Positions 11,008-19,223 of a stretch of 64,000 nucleotides of DNA are shown here, piece after piece. A program made the translations under genes and the position numbers. Positions within the stretch are counted from its first letter, which is position 1. Each line of letters starts with the position of its first letter. This DNA is from Collinsella sp. AF23-4AC. GTDB taxonomy: Bacteria > Actinomycetota > Coriobacteriia > Coriobacteriales > Coriobacteriaceae. The notes under the pieces were generated by a model. The model saw nothing but the letters and a program-made list of their open reading frames with translations. It did no database searches and was not told the origin of the DNA. The DNA is taken from the NCBI RefSeq assembly GCF_003462685.1, contig NZ_QRVE01000001.1, positions 287,421 through 351,420 on the forward strand, given 5' to 3'.

Positions 11008-11050
11008 GCTGAGACCCTACGGCAATTCGGATGCTATATCCCCGCAATAC

Positions 11051-11087
11051 AAAAACGGGGCGACTCGCACCCCCGCGAGCCGCCCCG
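11051..11087 (-). terminator. Rho-independent terminator of the zinc-ribbon gene
   Basis: CGGGGCG (11056-11062) pairs with CGCCCCG (11081-11087), and CTCGC with GCGAG inside, separated by one mismatch. On the minus strand the stem is followed by five T (11055-11051). It ends the gene at 11130 and marks the outer boundary of the hsdS shuffling locus. Confidence 0.88.
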
Positions 11088-11129
11088 TGCCCCTGGCTAT
11101 CGCGTCATAAGACTAACCAGCACCGCTCC

Positions 11130-12467
11130 CTACTTACCAAAAATCGCAGCGAGCAATCCCTTGCGTTTGGGCTTCTCCTCTCGGTAAGAACCCTCCGTCG
11201 CCGCTGCCACCTGACGCGGTTGCTCGCCGCCCCCACGGCGCACGATCTGGTATAGGAACGGCGATTTAACGTATTTGACCTCGACGGGCGTGGCATGCAC
11301 GGTGCTCTCGCCGGACAGATGCAGGCTCGGGCTGAGCGGTGCCACGATATGCGTTTCGCGCTTGTCGCTAAACACCACCGCGGCCGCGCGGCCCGTCTGG
11401 CCGTTTACGGCAATGCGCACCTGCTCGCCATCGCGGCCGTCTGTCGCCGGACGATCGACAAAGTAGACCGGCACCATCACCAGGCCGTCCTTATGCTTGC
11501 GGGCCTTGCACGCCCAGGTTCGGATGCTCTTTTTATTGAACCCCAGTGCAACCTCGGCGTCGTTGCCCACAACGTCGAGCGCCAACTTATCAATGACCAC
11601 CTGGTCCTTGGTAGACGCATCGACGGAGACAACGCGGAAGTCGCCTTCCTGCATGGCGGGATCGAACGGGCCGACCTTGGCAAAGTCCCACGGCTCCAAA
11701 ATGCCCATGAGGCGAACGTCCAGGTAGTTTGCCCGTGGATATGCCCAGTCGAGCACCTCGTAGTACACCAGGGTTTCCTTGCTCAGGCCCTTGCCTGGGA
11801 AGCTCGCCATCATGCGCAGGTCCGCCAGCGCCATGGGGAAATAGAAGAGCATCATGTCGTTTTGGATCGCGTCTTCCACGTCGTGCCCGGCAAAGGCCTC
11901 CGGGTACTGACGCACCAGCTGCAGCGCGTTGGCACGTGCCTGCTGCGACGATATCTCACAGGGGACACCCTGTTCGGGAACGTATTCGGCACCCACGCCC
12001 ATGGTCAGGCGCTTGCTAAAGGTGCCAGGCTTGAGAAGGTCGGCCACGCCAATCTTGTTGCCGCACGACGGGCACTCAAACACACGTTGGGTCGATGACC
12101 CCTCAAAGGACGCGCCGCAGAAGGGGCAGGGAATGCTCACGTGCGTCGCCTCTTGGAACTCCTGCGCCGTTCCGCGATCTTCCCACAGCAGATGCTCCAG
12201 GACCGACTGATTGCGCCAGTACGAATTGAAGAAATACCAGTCCGGGTCCTCTGGGCGCTCGAACTGCGAGACGTGCGTGAGCTTGAGCAGCCCGTCAACC
12301 ACCGTCAGCGGCGTATGACGGATACCCAGGGCGCTCTTGGGCTCCCCGGCATCCGCCTTCCACGGAATGACCGCACCGCAATAGGCGCACTCAAAGCTGC
12401 GCTTAGCCTGGTGCGAGTACATAGGGCCGCCGCAGTTTTGACATTTAATGGCAAACATCTCGTCCAT
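11130..12467 (-). CDS. Zinc-ribbon protein of unknown function
   Basis: A 445-residue protein with two Cys4 zinc ribbons: CQNCGGPMYS paired with CAYCG near residues 8-30, and CPFCGASF paired with CPSCG near 112-135. The rest is a mixed alpha/beta protein with no recognised domain; the C-terminus is basic (KPKRKGLLAAIFGK). The ATG at 12467 has AAAGGAGG upstream and is preferred to one at 12518. The ribbons resemble those that bind nucleic acid or hold protein surfaces together, but no enzyme motif is visible. A strong terminator follows. Function is unknown. Confidence 0.75.
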   Translation of the reverse strand: MDEMFAIKCQNCGGPMYSHQAKRSFECAYCGAVIPWKADAGEPKSALGIRHTPLTVVDGLLKLTHVSQFERPEDPDWYFFNSYWRNQSVLEHLLWEDRGTAQEFQEATHVSIPCPFCGASFEGSSTQRVFECPSCGNKIGVADLLKPGTFSKRLTMGVGAEYVPEQGVPCEISSQQARANALQLVRQYPEAFAGHDVEDAIQNDMMLFYFPMALADLRMMASFPGKGLSKETLVYYEVLDWAYPRANYLDVRLMGILEPWDFAKVGPFDPAMQEGDFRVVSVDASTKDQVVIDKLALDVVGNDAEVALGFNKKSIRTWACKARKHKDGLVMVPVYFVDRPATDGRDGEQVRIAVNGQTGRAAAVVFSDKRETHIVAPLSPSLHLSGESTVHATPVEVKYVKSPFLYQIVRRGGGEQPRQVAAATEGSYREEKPKRKGLLAAIFGK

Positions 12468-12685
12468 GGAAACGTCCTCCTTTGCACAGGGGCTGTCGAC
12501 ATTAAGTATGTCGAGCAAGCAGGCACATGCCCATACCCATGTGGCCCAAAATGGACCACCCAGGCAGACGAGAAGGCCCGCTCATTAGCACCGGCAGACT
12601 ATTGCTGCATTTTCTGAGCATCGGTGCACGGCGCCCCCGCGCGAGCTACACTATCCCCTTAAACATGATTGTGAGGACGACCGCT

Positions 12686-13867
12686 ATGCTATTTGTAAAT
12701 CGGCTGGTACATACGCTTGTTCCCGGCAGCGAGAGCGAGCCGGTCGATGCATCTTGCCGCACCAACGCGGGCTTTTCCGCAAGCCTCGTCTGCATTGGCC
12801 TCAACATCACCCTGTGCCTGGCCAAGGGCGTCGCGGGCCTGCTCGCCGGCTCCGTCTCGCTTATCGCCGATGCCTTCAACAACCTCTCTGATGCCTCGAG
12901 CAACATCGTGAGCCTGCTCGGGTTCCGCCTTGCCAGCCGCCCGGCAGACGAAGGCCACCCCTATGGCCACGGCCGCTACGAGTACCTAGCCGGCCTGTTC
13001 GTCGCCGTCCTGGTTTGCGCCGTCGGCATCAATCTGATCCTCGAGTCGGTCACAAAAATCATCAAGCCCTCGCCCACCGTGTATTCGGCGCTCTCCATGG
13101 CCGCCCTTGTTCTGTCCATGCTCGTCAAATTCTGGATGGCCGCGTTCAACCGCGCACTGGGCGACCGCATCGACTCGGAGACGCTCATCGCCACAGCGCA
13201 GGACTCCAAAAACGACGTCATTACCTCGGGCTCGGTCTTGGTGGCGGCGCTTATTTCGCAGACGACCGGCTTTGACCTCGACGGCTGGGCGGGCCTGGGC
13301 GTGGGCATCTTCATTTGCATCAGCGGCATGGGCCTGGTGCGCGACGCCATCAGCCCGTTGCTGGGGCAAGCGCCCGACCCCAAGCTCGTCCAGGCAATCC
13401 GCGACAAGATCATGTCCTATCCGCAGGTCTTGGGCACACACGACCTGATGGTGCACGACTACGGCCCCGGTCGTCAGTTTGCCAGCGCCCACGTGGAGAT
13501 GCCCGGCGAGGGCGACGCGTTTGAGCACCACGAGATTCTGGACACCATCGAACATGATATCAAGCGGCAGATGGGCATTGGTATCACGCTGCACTGCGAC
13601 CCCATCGCGACAACCGGCGATGACTTGCGCGGCTGGGTCAAGCGCGGCGTCATGCAGATCGATCCCGCGCTCTCCATCCACGACCTGCACGAGCACGACG
13701 GGTTCGTTTCGTTTGACCTTGTGCGTCCCGACGGCTTTGACATATCCGACGAGGAGCTGCTGGAGCTCGTCACGCGCATCGTGCACGAGCGCCGGCCCGA
13801 CGTCTCATGCGTCGTCACGTTTGATTCGGGCTTTAGCTCGCCCGAGCGTCCGGCCGAGCAGTTGTAG
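12686..13867 (+). CDS. Cation diffusion facilitator exporter, probably manganese
   Basis: A 393-residue inner-membrane metal/proton antiporter of the CDF family. The start at 12686 has GTGAGGACG upstream; a nearby ATG at 12665 is also possible. Six hydrophobic segments cover about 25-230, with HPYGHGRYEY after the second, and a long cytosolic domain follows with VHDYGPGRQF and HVEMPGEGDAFEHHE. The transport site reads NNLSD in helix 2 and DSKND in helix 5. The NxxxD/DxxxD pattern is known from manganese CDFs, whereas zinc members carry HxxxD. Mn specificity is therefore inferred. A duplicated C-terminal segment of about 90 residues follows the usual CDF cytosolic domain. Confidence 0.88.
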   Translation: MLFVNRLVHTLVPGSESEPVDASCRTNAGFSASLVCIGLNITLCLAKGVAGLLAGSVSLIADAFNNLSDASSNIVSLLGFRLASRPADEGHPYGHGRYEYLAGLFVAVLVCAVGINLILESVTKIIKPSPTVYSALSMAALVLSMLVKFWMAAFNRALGDRIDSETLIATAQDSKNDVITSGSVLVAALISQTTGFDLDGWAGLGVGIFICISGMGLVRDAISPLLGQAPDPKLVQAIRDKIMSYPQVLGTHDLMVHDYGPGRQFASAHVEMPGEGDAFEHHEILDTIEHDIKRQMGIGITLHCDPIATTGDDLRGWVKRGVMQIDPALSIHDLHEHDGFVSFDLVRPDGFDISDEELLELVTRIVHERRPDVSCVVTFDSGFSSPERPAEQL

Positions 13868-13884
13868 CCCCGCTCCGCTCGCCG

Positions 13885-14871
13885 CTAGTTTCCCTGCGCT
13901 CCCGAGATGCCGTTTTGCAGGGCGTTCCAAGCATCCGTCGCCATGCCGCCCAAGTTCTGCGCGGTATCGCCCAGGTTCTGGGCCGTGTCGCCCAGCTCTT
14001 GCGCCTTGTCTCCCAACTCCTGTGCCTTGTTGCTCAGGTCCTCCAGTGTGTTGGAGCTCGAGCTGTCGGTACCGCTTTGGCCGTCGGACGAGTTGTCCGA
14101 GCTGTTCTTGTGCGTGAGTTGAATTTCGAGGTTGCCGTTGTCGTTATAGTAGGCAGAAGTAACGACCCAGTTGGCATCGACGACGGGCGTTGAGCCATCA
14201 TCAGTCAGGACCACGGCATTCGAAAGATCGGCGCCGCGCGACTTGAGGAGCTTCTTGGCGTTGGACCAGTACTGCCCCGGAATATCGCTCAGATCGACGG
14301 TACTAGACGAGGCGGACGCGGTTTGCTCGGCAGTGGTATCGGCCGTTGAACTCCCCCGCTTGTTGAGCATGCCCGACACGATGGCAAACACAACCGAGAG
14401 AGCAAAGAAGATTGCCAGCACGATGAGGATCTTCTTGATCACGCTCGACGAACGCGACGGCTTCTTCTCCTCGTCCTCGCCATATTGCGGAATCGACTTG
14501 GGGTACTCGCGATACGGCTCGCGCGACTCACGAGGCTGAACCGTGCACGGCATATACGTCGTCTGCTGAGGCTGCGGAATGGGATTCTGCGGCAGGTCAT
14601 CATAGGGATTCGGTGTCGAGGCGGCATAAGAATCCTGCGGCGCGTAATCAAACGGGTCCGGAGCTGCGTTGCCATAGGGGCCTTGCGAAGATGCAGCGTA
14701 AGAATCCTGCGCCGAGTCGCCATAGCCCATAACCCGGGTGGGCTCGGCAGAAGGCTGTGTCGCGGCGGGGTCGGTATAACCGGGGTTGGGAACAACGCGG
14801 GTCGCATCGGCGCTATCGCCAGCCTGCGTGGAACCGTAGCCGCCCATCACGGTTGTCTTGTCCTGATCCAT
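13885..14871 (-). CDS. Single-pass membrane protein with low-complexity N-terminus
   Basis: A 328-residue protein. Residues 1-140 are rich in Pro, Gln, Tyr and Ser with a repeated QDSYAAS motif, probably cytosolic and disordered. A basic stretch leads into one membrane helix at about 144-168 (ILIVLAIFFALSVVFAIV). The outer part has a small domain (about 185-250) and ends in a heptad-like tandem repeat of AQELGD and AQNLGD, likely a coiled coil. GGAAAGGAA precedes the ATG. It is convergent with the CDF gene, with 17 bases between stops and no hairpin. A surface or envelope role is likely; the family is not recognised. Confidence 0.7.
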   Translation of the reverse strand: MDQDKTTVMGGYGSTQAGDSADATRVVPNPGYTDPAATQPSAEPTRVMGYGDSAQDSYAASSQGPYGNAAPDPFDYAPQDSYAASTPNPYDDLPQNPIPQPQQTTYMPCTVQPRESREPYREYPKSIPQYGEDEEKKPSRSSSVIKKILIVLAIFFALSVVFAIVSGMLNKRGSSTADTTAEQTASASSSTVDLSDIPGQYWSNAKKLLKSRGADLSNAVVLTDDGSTPVVDANWVVTSAYYNDNGNLEIQLTHKNSSDNSSDGQSGTDSSSSNTLEDLSNKAQELGDKAQELGDTAQNLGDTAQNLGGMATDAWNALQNGISGAQGN

Positions 14872-14989
14872 GCAACGATTCCTTTCCGTCGCCCGTAAGC
14901 ATCAAGTTATGCATGCATTCTACCCGCGCAAAAGCCTATGATGGGCAAAGCCCGTCGGTATCTACAAGACATGCGCGGGCCTAAGGATC

Positions 14990-15026
14990 AAAAAGCCCCG
15001 CCGGGCCTTGGTAGGCGCGACGGGGC
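14990..15026 (-). terminator. Terminator of fhs
   Basis: On the minus strand GCCCCG pairs with CGGGGC (15026-15021 with 15000-14995), with an inner GCC/GGC pair, followed by five T (14994-14990). Confidence 0.8.
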
Positions 15027-15051
15027 GGGCAAGCGGCTATGAACAGCGAGC

Positions 15052-16719
15052 TTAGAACAGGCCGGTGATGTTGCCGTCGTTGTCGACGTCGATGTTTTCG
15101 GCCGCGGGCACCTTGGGCAGACCCGGCATGGTCAGAACACTGCCGGTCAGCGCGACCACAAAGTGGGCGCCGGCAGAAACCTTGAGCTCACGCACGGTGA
15201 TGCGGAAGTTCTCGGGAGCGCCCAGCGCCTTGGCATTGTCGCTAAAGCTGTACTGCGTCTTGGCCACGCATACCGGCAGGTTGCCAAAGCCGTTCTCGCG
15301 CAGCTCGGCGAGCTGACGCTTGGCAGCCGGCGTAAAGTCGACGCCGTCGGCGCGGTAGACCTTGGTGGCAACAGCCTCCAGAGCGTCGGCCACATCGGCA
15401 CCGTCCTCGTAGGCAAACTTGAGCTCGCTCGGCTGCTCAATCAGGCGCATGACCTCATCGGCCAGATCGAGCGCGCCCTCGCCGCCCTTAGCCCAGACCT
15501 CGGACAGCTTCACGTTGACGCCCAGCTTCTGGCACTCGGACTCGATGAGGGCGAGCTCAGCCTCGGTATCGGTCGGGAAGCGGTTAATGGCGACCACGCA
15601 GGGCAGACCGTAGACGTTCTGGATGTTGTCGACGTGACGCAGCAGGTTGGGCATACCGGCCTTGAGTGCATCGAGGTTCTCCTCGTTGAGGTCGGCCTTG
15701 GCGACACCGCCGTTGTACTTAAGCGCGCGGGCAGTGGCGACGACCACGACAGCGCTGGGGCGAACGCCCGTCATGCGGCACTTGATGTCGAGGAACTTCT
15801 CGGCACCCAGGTCGGCGCCGAAACCGGCCTCGGTAATGGCGACATCGCCAAAGCGCATGGCCATGCGGGTGGCCATGATGGAGTTGCAGCCGTGGGCGAT
15901 GTTGGCGAAGGGACCGCCGTGGACAAACGCAGGCGTGCCCTCGAGTGTCTGAACCAGGTTGGGTTTGAGGGCGTCCTTGAGCAGTGCGGCCATAGCTCCC
16001 TGGGCCTTAAGGTCGCGTGCGCGGACGGGCTCGCCAGCATAGCTGTAGCCGACAACGATCTCGCCCAGGCGCTCCTTGAGGTCATTGATGCTCGTGGACA
16101 GGCACAGGATTGCCATGACCTCGGAGGCAACAGTGATGTCGAAGCCATCCTCGCGCGGCACTCCCTGGGCCTTGCCGCCAATGCCGTCGATAACATGACG
16201 CAGCTGACGGTCGTTCATATCGACAACGCGCTTCCAGGTGATGCGCTTAACATCGATACCGAGCTGGTTGCCCTGCTGAATATGGTTGTCGAGCATGGCG
16301 GCCAGCAGGTTGTTGGCGGCACCGATAGCGTGGAAGTCACCGGTAAAGTGCAGGTTGATGTCCTCCATGGGGATGACCTGAGCCCAACCGCCACCGGCGG
16401 CGCCACCCTTGACGCCAAAGACGGGGCCGAGCGAAGGCTCACGCAGGGCCACAGCGCTCTTGACGCCGCGACGGCGCAGGCCATCGGCCAGGCCGATGGT
16501 CGTGGTGGTCTTGCCCTCGCCGGCGGGCGTGGGGTTGATGGCGGTCACGAGGACGAGCTTGGCCTGATGATCAGTTGGCTCATTGAGCAGAGAGTAGTCG
16601 ACCTTAGCCTTGTCGAAGCCGTACGGAATCAGGTGCTTTACGTCGACGCCGGCGTTCTTGGCAACCTCGGTAATGGGCAGCGGCGTGACGGAACGTGCGA
16701 TTTCGATATCAGTGGGCAT
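15052..16719 (-). CDS. fhs: Formate-tetrahydrofolate ligase
   Basis: A 555-residue cytosolic enzyme that makes 10-formyl-tetrahydrofolate from formate, THF and ATP. The N-terminus ([16 protein letters not shown]) and the P-loop-like [18 protein letters not shown] near 63-80 are diagnostic, as are [18 protein letters not shown] and [13 protein letters not shown]. The ATG at 16719 has GAAAGGACC upstream; upstream in-frame starts lack a ribosome site. Length is normal. It is monocistronic, ended by its own terminator. In an anaerobe this supplies one-carbon units and can recycle formate. Confidence 0.97.
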   Translation of the reverse strand: MPTDIEIARSVTPLPITEVAKNAGVDVKHLIPYGFDKAKVDYSLLNEPTDHQAKLVLVTAINPTPAGEGKTTTTIGLADGLRRRGVKSAVALREPSLGPVFGVKGGAAGGGWAQVIPMEDINLHFTGDFHAIGAANNLLAAMLDNHIQQGNQLGIDVKRITWKRVVDMNDRQLRHVIDGIGGKAQGVPREDGFDITVASEVMAILCLSTSINDLKERLGEIVVGYSYAGEPVRARDLKAQGAMAALLKDALKPNLVQTLEGTPAFVHGGPFANIAHGCNSIMATRMAMRFGDVAITEAGFGADLGAEKFLDIKCRMTGVRPSAVVVVATARALKYNGGVAKADLNEENLDALKAGMPNLLRHVDNIQNVYGLPCVVAINRFPTDTEAELALIESECQKLGVNVKLSEVWAKGGEGALDLADEVMRLIEQPSELKFAYEDGADVADALEAVATKVYRADGVDFTPAAKRQLAELRENGFGNLPVCVAKTQYSFSDNAKALGAPENFRITVRELKVSAGAHFVVALTGSVLTMPGLPKVPAAENIDVDNDGNITGLF

Positions 16720-16850
16720 GGACGGTCCTTTCGTTACCGGATGAGAAAAAGACCAATCCAGCATAGCACGGGCGTGCAACAGTAAAACGCCCATAACCGA
16801 TGAATGGCGATATGTTTATCCAATGCTCAGCGATAGCCTACAGACCCGTC

Positions 16851-17921
16851 CTAAACGGTCGGCTCAATTCCTAAGTGCTCAAAGGTGCGTAGCGTTGCCT
16901 GGCGGCCCTGGGGCGTACGAATCATCAAGCCGCACTGCAGCAGATAAGGCTCATAGACATCCTCGAGCGTTCCCGGGTCCTCGCCCACCGCGCTGGCAAG
17001 CGTCGTCAGGCCCACGGCACGGCCGGAGAACGTCTTGGCAAGCGTCTCCAAGATGCGAATATCCATCCAGTCCAAGCCGAGCTCGTCGATCTCGAAGAAC
17101 TCGAGTGCCTGACGGCAGATATCGAGCTCGATAGGACCGTTGCCGCGCACCTGCGCATAGTCGCGCACGCGTTTGAGCAGACGGTTGGCGAGGCGCGGCG
17201 TACCGCGCGAGCGCGAGCCGATCTCGAGCGCGCTGGGATGGTCGATCGTCACGCCCAGGATGGTTGCCGAGCGCGTCACAATCTGGGCGAGCTCCTCAAC
17301 GGTGTAGTAGTCCAGGCGATACGAGATGCCAAAGCGATCGCGCAGCGGACCCGTGAGCATGCCCGAACGGGTCGTGGCCGCCACCAGCGTGAACTTGGGA
17401 ATATCCAGGCGAATCGAGCGCGCCGCCGGGCCCTTACCGATCACGATATCGAGCGCAAAGTCCTCCATCGCGGGATACAGAACTTCCTCGACCGAACGGT
17501 TCAGACGGTGAATCTCGTCGATAAACAGCACGTCACCCGGCTGCAAGTTAGTCAGGATGGCCGCCAGGTCGCCGGTACGCGCAATAGCGGGGCCGCTCGT
17601 CGTCTTGATCTGAGCGCCCAGCTCGTTGGCGATAACCGTGGCCAGCGTGGTCTTGCCCAGACCCGGAGGGCCCGAGAAGATCACGTGGTCGAGCGTCTCG
17701 CCACGGCTCTGCGCGGCCTCGATCAGCACGCGCAGGCTCTGTTTGATGTGCTCCTGGCCGCAGTAGTCATCCAGGCGCTGGGGACGCAGGGTACGGTCGA
17801 CATCGAGGTCCTCGGGCGTCAGCTCCGAGCCCACCATGCGCTCGCCGTGCGCCATGGATGCCGCCGGCGAGTTGCCGGGCGTCGCCCACAGGTCCTGAGA
17901 GTCATCGGCTTCCCACATCAC
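16851..17921 (-). CDS. ruvB: Holliday junction branch migration ATPase RuvB
   Basis: A 356-residue AAA+ motor that drives branch migration with RuvA. Visible: [12 protein letters not shown], Walker [10 protein letters not shown] near 83, Walker [12 protein letters not shown], sensor motif [17 protein letters not shown], and a C-terminal winged helix with [15 protein letters not shown]. An N-terminal extension of about 25 residues precedes the conserved core. The ATG overlaps the ruvA stop by four bases, so translation is coupled. It is last in ruvC-ruvA-ruvB. Confidence 0.97.
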   Translation of the reverse strand: MMWEADDSQDLWATPGNSPAASMAHGERMVGSELTPEDLDVDRTLRPQRLDDYCGQEHIKQSLRVLIEAAQSRGETLDHVIFSGPPGLGKTTLATVIANELGAQIKTTSGPAIARTGDLAAILTNLQPGDVLFIDEIHRLNRSVEEVLYPAMEDFALDIVIGKGPAARSIRLDIPKFTLVAATTRSGMLTGPLRDRFGISYRLDYYTVEELAQIVTRSATILGVTIDHPSALEIGSRSRGTPRLANRLLKRVRDYAQVRGNGPIELDICRQALEFFEIDELGLDWMDIRILETLAKTFSGRAVGLTTLASAVGEDPGTLEDVYEPYLLQCGLMIRTPQGRQATLRTFEHLGIEPTV

Positions 17922-18538
17922 GCATCCATTCCGAGTCGCTTAAGCGCCGCGCCGAGCAGATCCTCGACACGCATATTCTGCCCATCATACCCGCTCAGGG
18001 CAACATCGGTCTCCTGCGGGCTAAAGCCCATGGAAAGGAGCGCCGCACGGGCGTCATCGATCGCCGAAGGAGCGGCGGCGGGAACCGGCATCGCAACCTG
18101 GCCGGGAATCACGTCGACCGGCACAAAGCCCTTATCCTTGGCAAAGGTGCTCTTGAGCTCCAGGATCAGACGCTGCGCGGTCTTTTTGCCCACACCGGGA
18201 ACCTTGGCCATACCCTTGTCGTCCTCGGCCATCACCAGGGAATACAGCTGTCCCACGGTATAGGTGGAGAGCACGGCAAGCGCCAGGCGCGGGCCAACGC
18301 CCGACACGGACACGAGCCGATCGAACATCGTGCGCTCGTCCTTGGAGGCAAAACCAAAGAGCGTCATGGCATCCTCGCGCACCTGCATACGAGTATAGAG
18401 GCGCACCTCGCCGCCGGGTGCAGGCAGCGTGGCGGCAGTGCTGCCCGAGATGCCGAGCTCAAAGCCCACGCCCGATACATCGACAACGGCCGAGCTCATC
18501 GTGGCCTCGACAAGCGTTCCATGGAGCTGGGAGATCAT
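17918..18538 (-). CDS. ruvA: Holliday junction binding protein RuvA
   Basis: A 206-residue subunit that binds four-way junctions as a tetramer and recruits RuvB. An N-terminal OB fold ([21 protein letters not shown]) is followed by helix-hairpin-helix motifs ([13 protein letters not shown] and [16 protein letters not shown]) and a C-terminal RuvB-contacting domain near 150-206. The ATG overlaps the ruvC stop (TGATG) and the gene overlaps ruvB, so all three are coupled. Confidence 0.96.
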   Translation of the reverse strand: MISQLHGTLVEATMSSAVVDVSGVGFELGISGSTAATLPAPGGEVRLYTRMQVREDAMTLFGFASKDERTMFDRLVSVSGVGPRLALAVLSTYTVGQLYSLVMAEDDKGMAKVPGVGKKTAQRLILELKSTFAKDKGFVPVDVIPGQVAMPVPAAAPSAIDDARAALLSMGFSPQETDVALSGYDGQNMRVEDLLGAALKRLGMDA

Positions 18539-19059
18539 CAGTATCCGGTTCCTCTCTGTTGATAGAACTCGCCGCCGGTAAGCGCCCGGGTGCGGCTGAG
18601 GTTAACGTGGCAGATGGCGCAGGCCAGGGCATCGGCGGCATGGTCGGGATGCGGGTCGTGATCGAGCTGCGTGAGCGTACGAACCATATACGCGACCTGC
18701 CGTTTGTCCGCGGCGCCGGTGCCCACAACCGCCTGCTTAATCTGCATAGGCGTGTACTCGCCAATCTCGAGCGCGCATTCCGAAAGCGCCACGAGTGCAG
18801 CACCGCGGGCATGCGCCGTAGGGATGGCCGAGCGAACGTTGGCGCCAAAGTAAATGCTCTCGATAGCAGCGGTATCGGGTCGATAACGCTCCACGACACC
18901 CTTGAGGTCGCGGGCGATATGCGACAGGCGCACCGCGAGCGGGCTGCCCGCGCTGGTCTCGATACAACCGTAGGCACGGCAGCGAACCTCGCCGCGCCGT
19001 TCCTCGATAATCCCCCAACCCGTATGGGCCAAACCAGGGTCGATACCCAAAATGACCAA
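18538..19059 (-). CDS. ruvC: Crossover junction endodeoxyribonuclease RuvC
   Basis: A 173-residue Holliday junction resolvase, the same length as the E. coli protein with this start. Metal-binding acidic residues lie in VILGIDPGLAHTG (Asp near 7), AAIESIYFGAN (Glu near 68) and DHAADALACAICH near 140. The TTG at 19059 is chosen because AGGGGAGG lies five bases upstream; a second TTG at 19080 has no such site. A LexA-like palindrome is about 56 bases upstream. It is first in ruvCAB. Confidence 0.94.
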   Translation of the reverse strand: MVILGIDPGLAHTGWGIIEERRGEVRCRAYGCIETSAGSPLAVRLSHIARDLKGVVERYRPDTAAIESIYFGANVRSAIPTAHARGAALVALSECALEIGEYTPMQIKQAVVGTGAADKRQVAYMVRTLTQLDHDPHPDHAADALACAICHVNLSRTRALTGGEFYQQRGTGY

Positions 19060-19114
19060 GCCAACCTCCCCTCGCCACAAGCACGGCGCGAGACAAGGCC
19101 CCGCGCACTATTCA

Positions 19115-19128
19115 CGAACGTCTGTTCT
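19115..19128. promoter_or_regulatory. LexA-type SOS box upstream of ruvCAB
   Basis: CGAACGTCTGTTCT contains a perfect GAAC-N4-GTTC core and differs by one terminal base from the CGAAC-N4-GTTCG LexA box of Gram-positives and actinobacteria. It lies 56-69 bases before the ruvC start, a natural operator position. ruv genes are SOS-controlled in several bacteria. Confidence 0.6.
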
Positions 19129-19186
19129 AGAATAACACAACGGGGCCAAGATACTTAAAGCAAGATAGATTCGGCAGAAGCAATGT

Positions 19187-19207
19187 GTGTGAGGGAATCC
19201 CTCGCAC
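19187..19207. repeat. Short inverted repeat between the NadE-like gene and ruvC
   Basis: GTGTGAGGG and CCCTCGCAC pair with one U-G wobble around a 3-base loop. There is no T run, so termination of the NadE-like gene is possible but not clear. Confidence 0.4.
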
Positions 19208-19223
19208 AATGTTTCCGTCTGCC

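Larger units (their letters stand above)
10283..11047 (-). pseudogene. Silent second-half HsdS cassette (TRD2 type), in frame with the recombinase
   Basis: The frame has no credible start (only a TTG at 11047, in the tail of a neighbouring terminator). It encodes SQLNGYLEELFD from core site D, a complete TRD2-type domain, then the conserved tail LLPKLMSGEIDVSEVNL and QLNSHL from core site C, followed without a stop by about 20 residues leading into the recombinase. The tail is nearly identical to the C-terminus of the expressed HsdS, while the TRD differs. It is best read as a storage cassette, expressed only after inversion places it behind TRD1. In that state the HsdS reading frame would run on into the recombinase. 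Confidence 0.8.

Noticed and set aside
11045..11047. TTG as a true start for the HsdS cassette-recombinase frame
   Set aside because: It lies just beyond a terminator T run with no ribosome site; the recombinase has its own GTG with a good site.
16720..16850. Tetrahydrofolate riboswitch before fhs
   Set aside because: I looked for the conserved core and saw no match; the leader is short.
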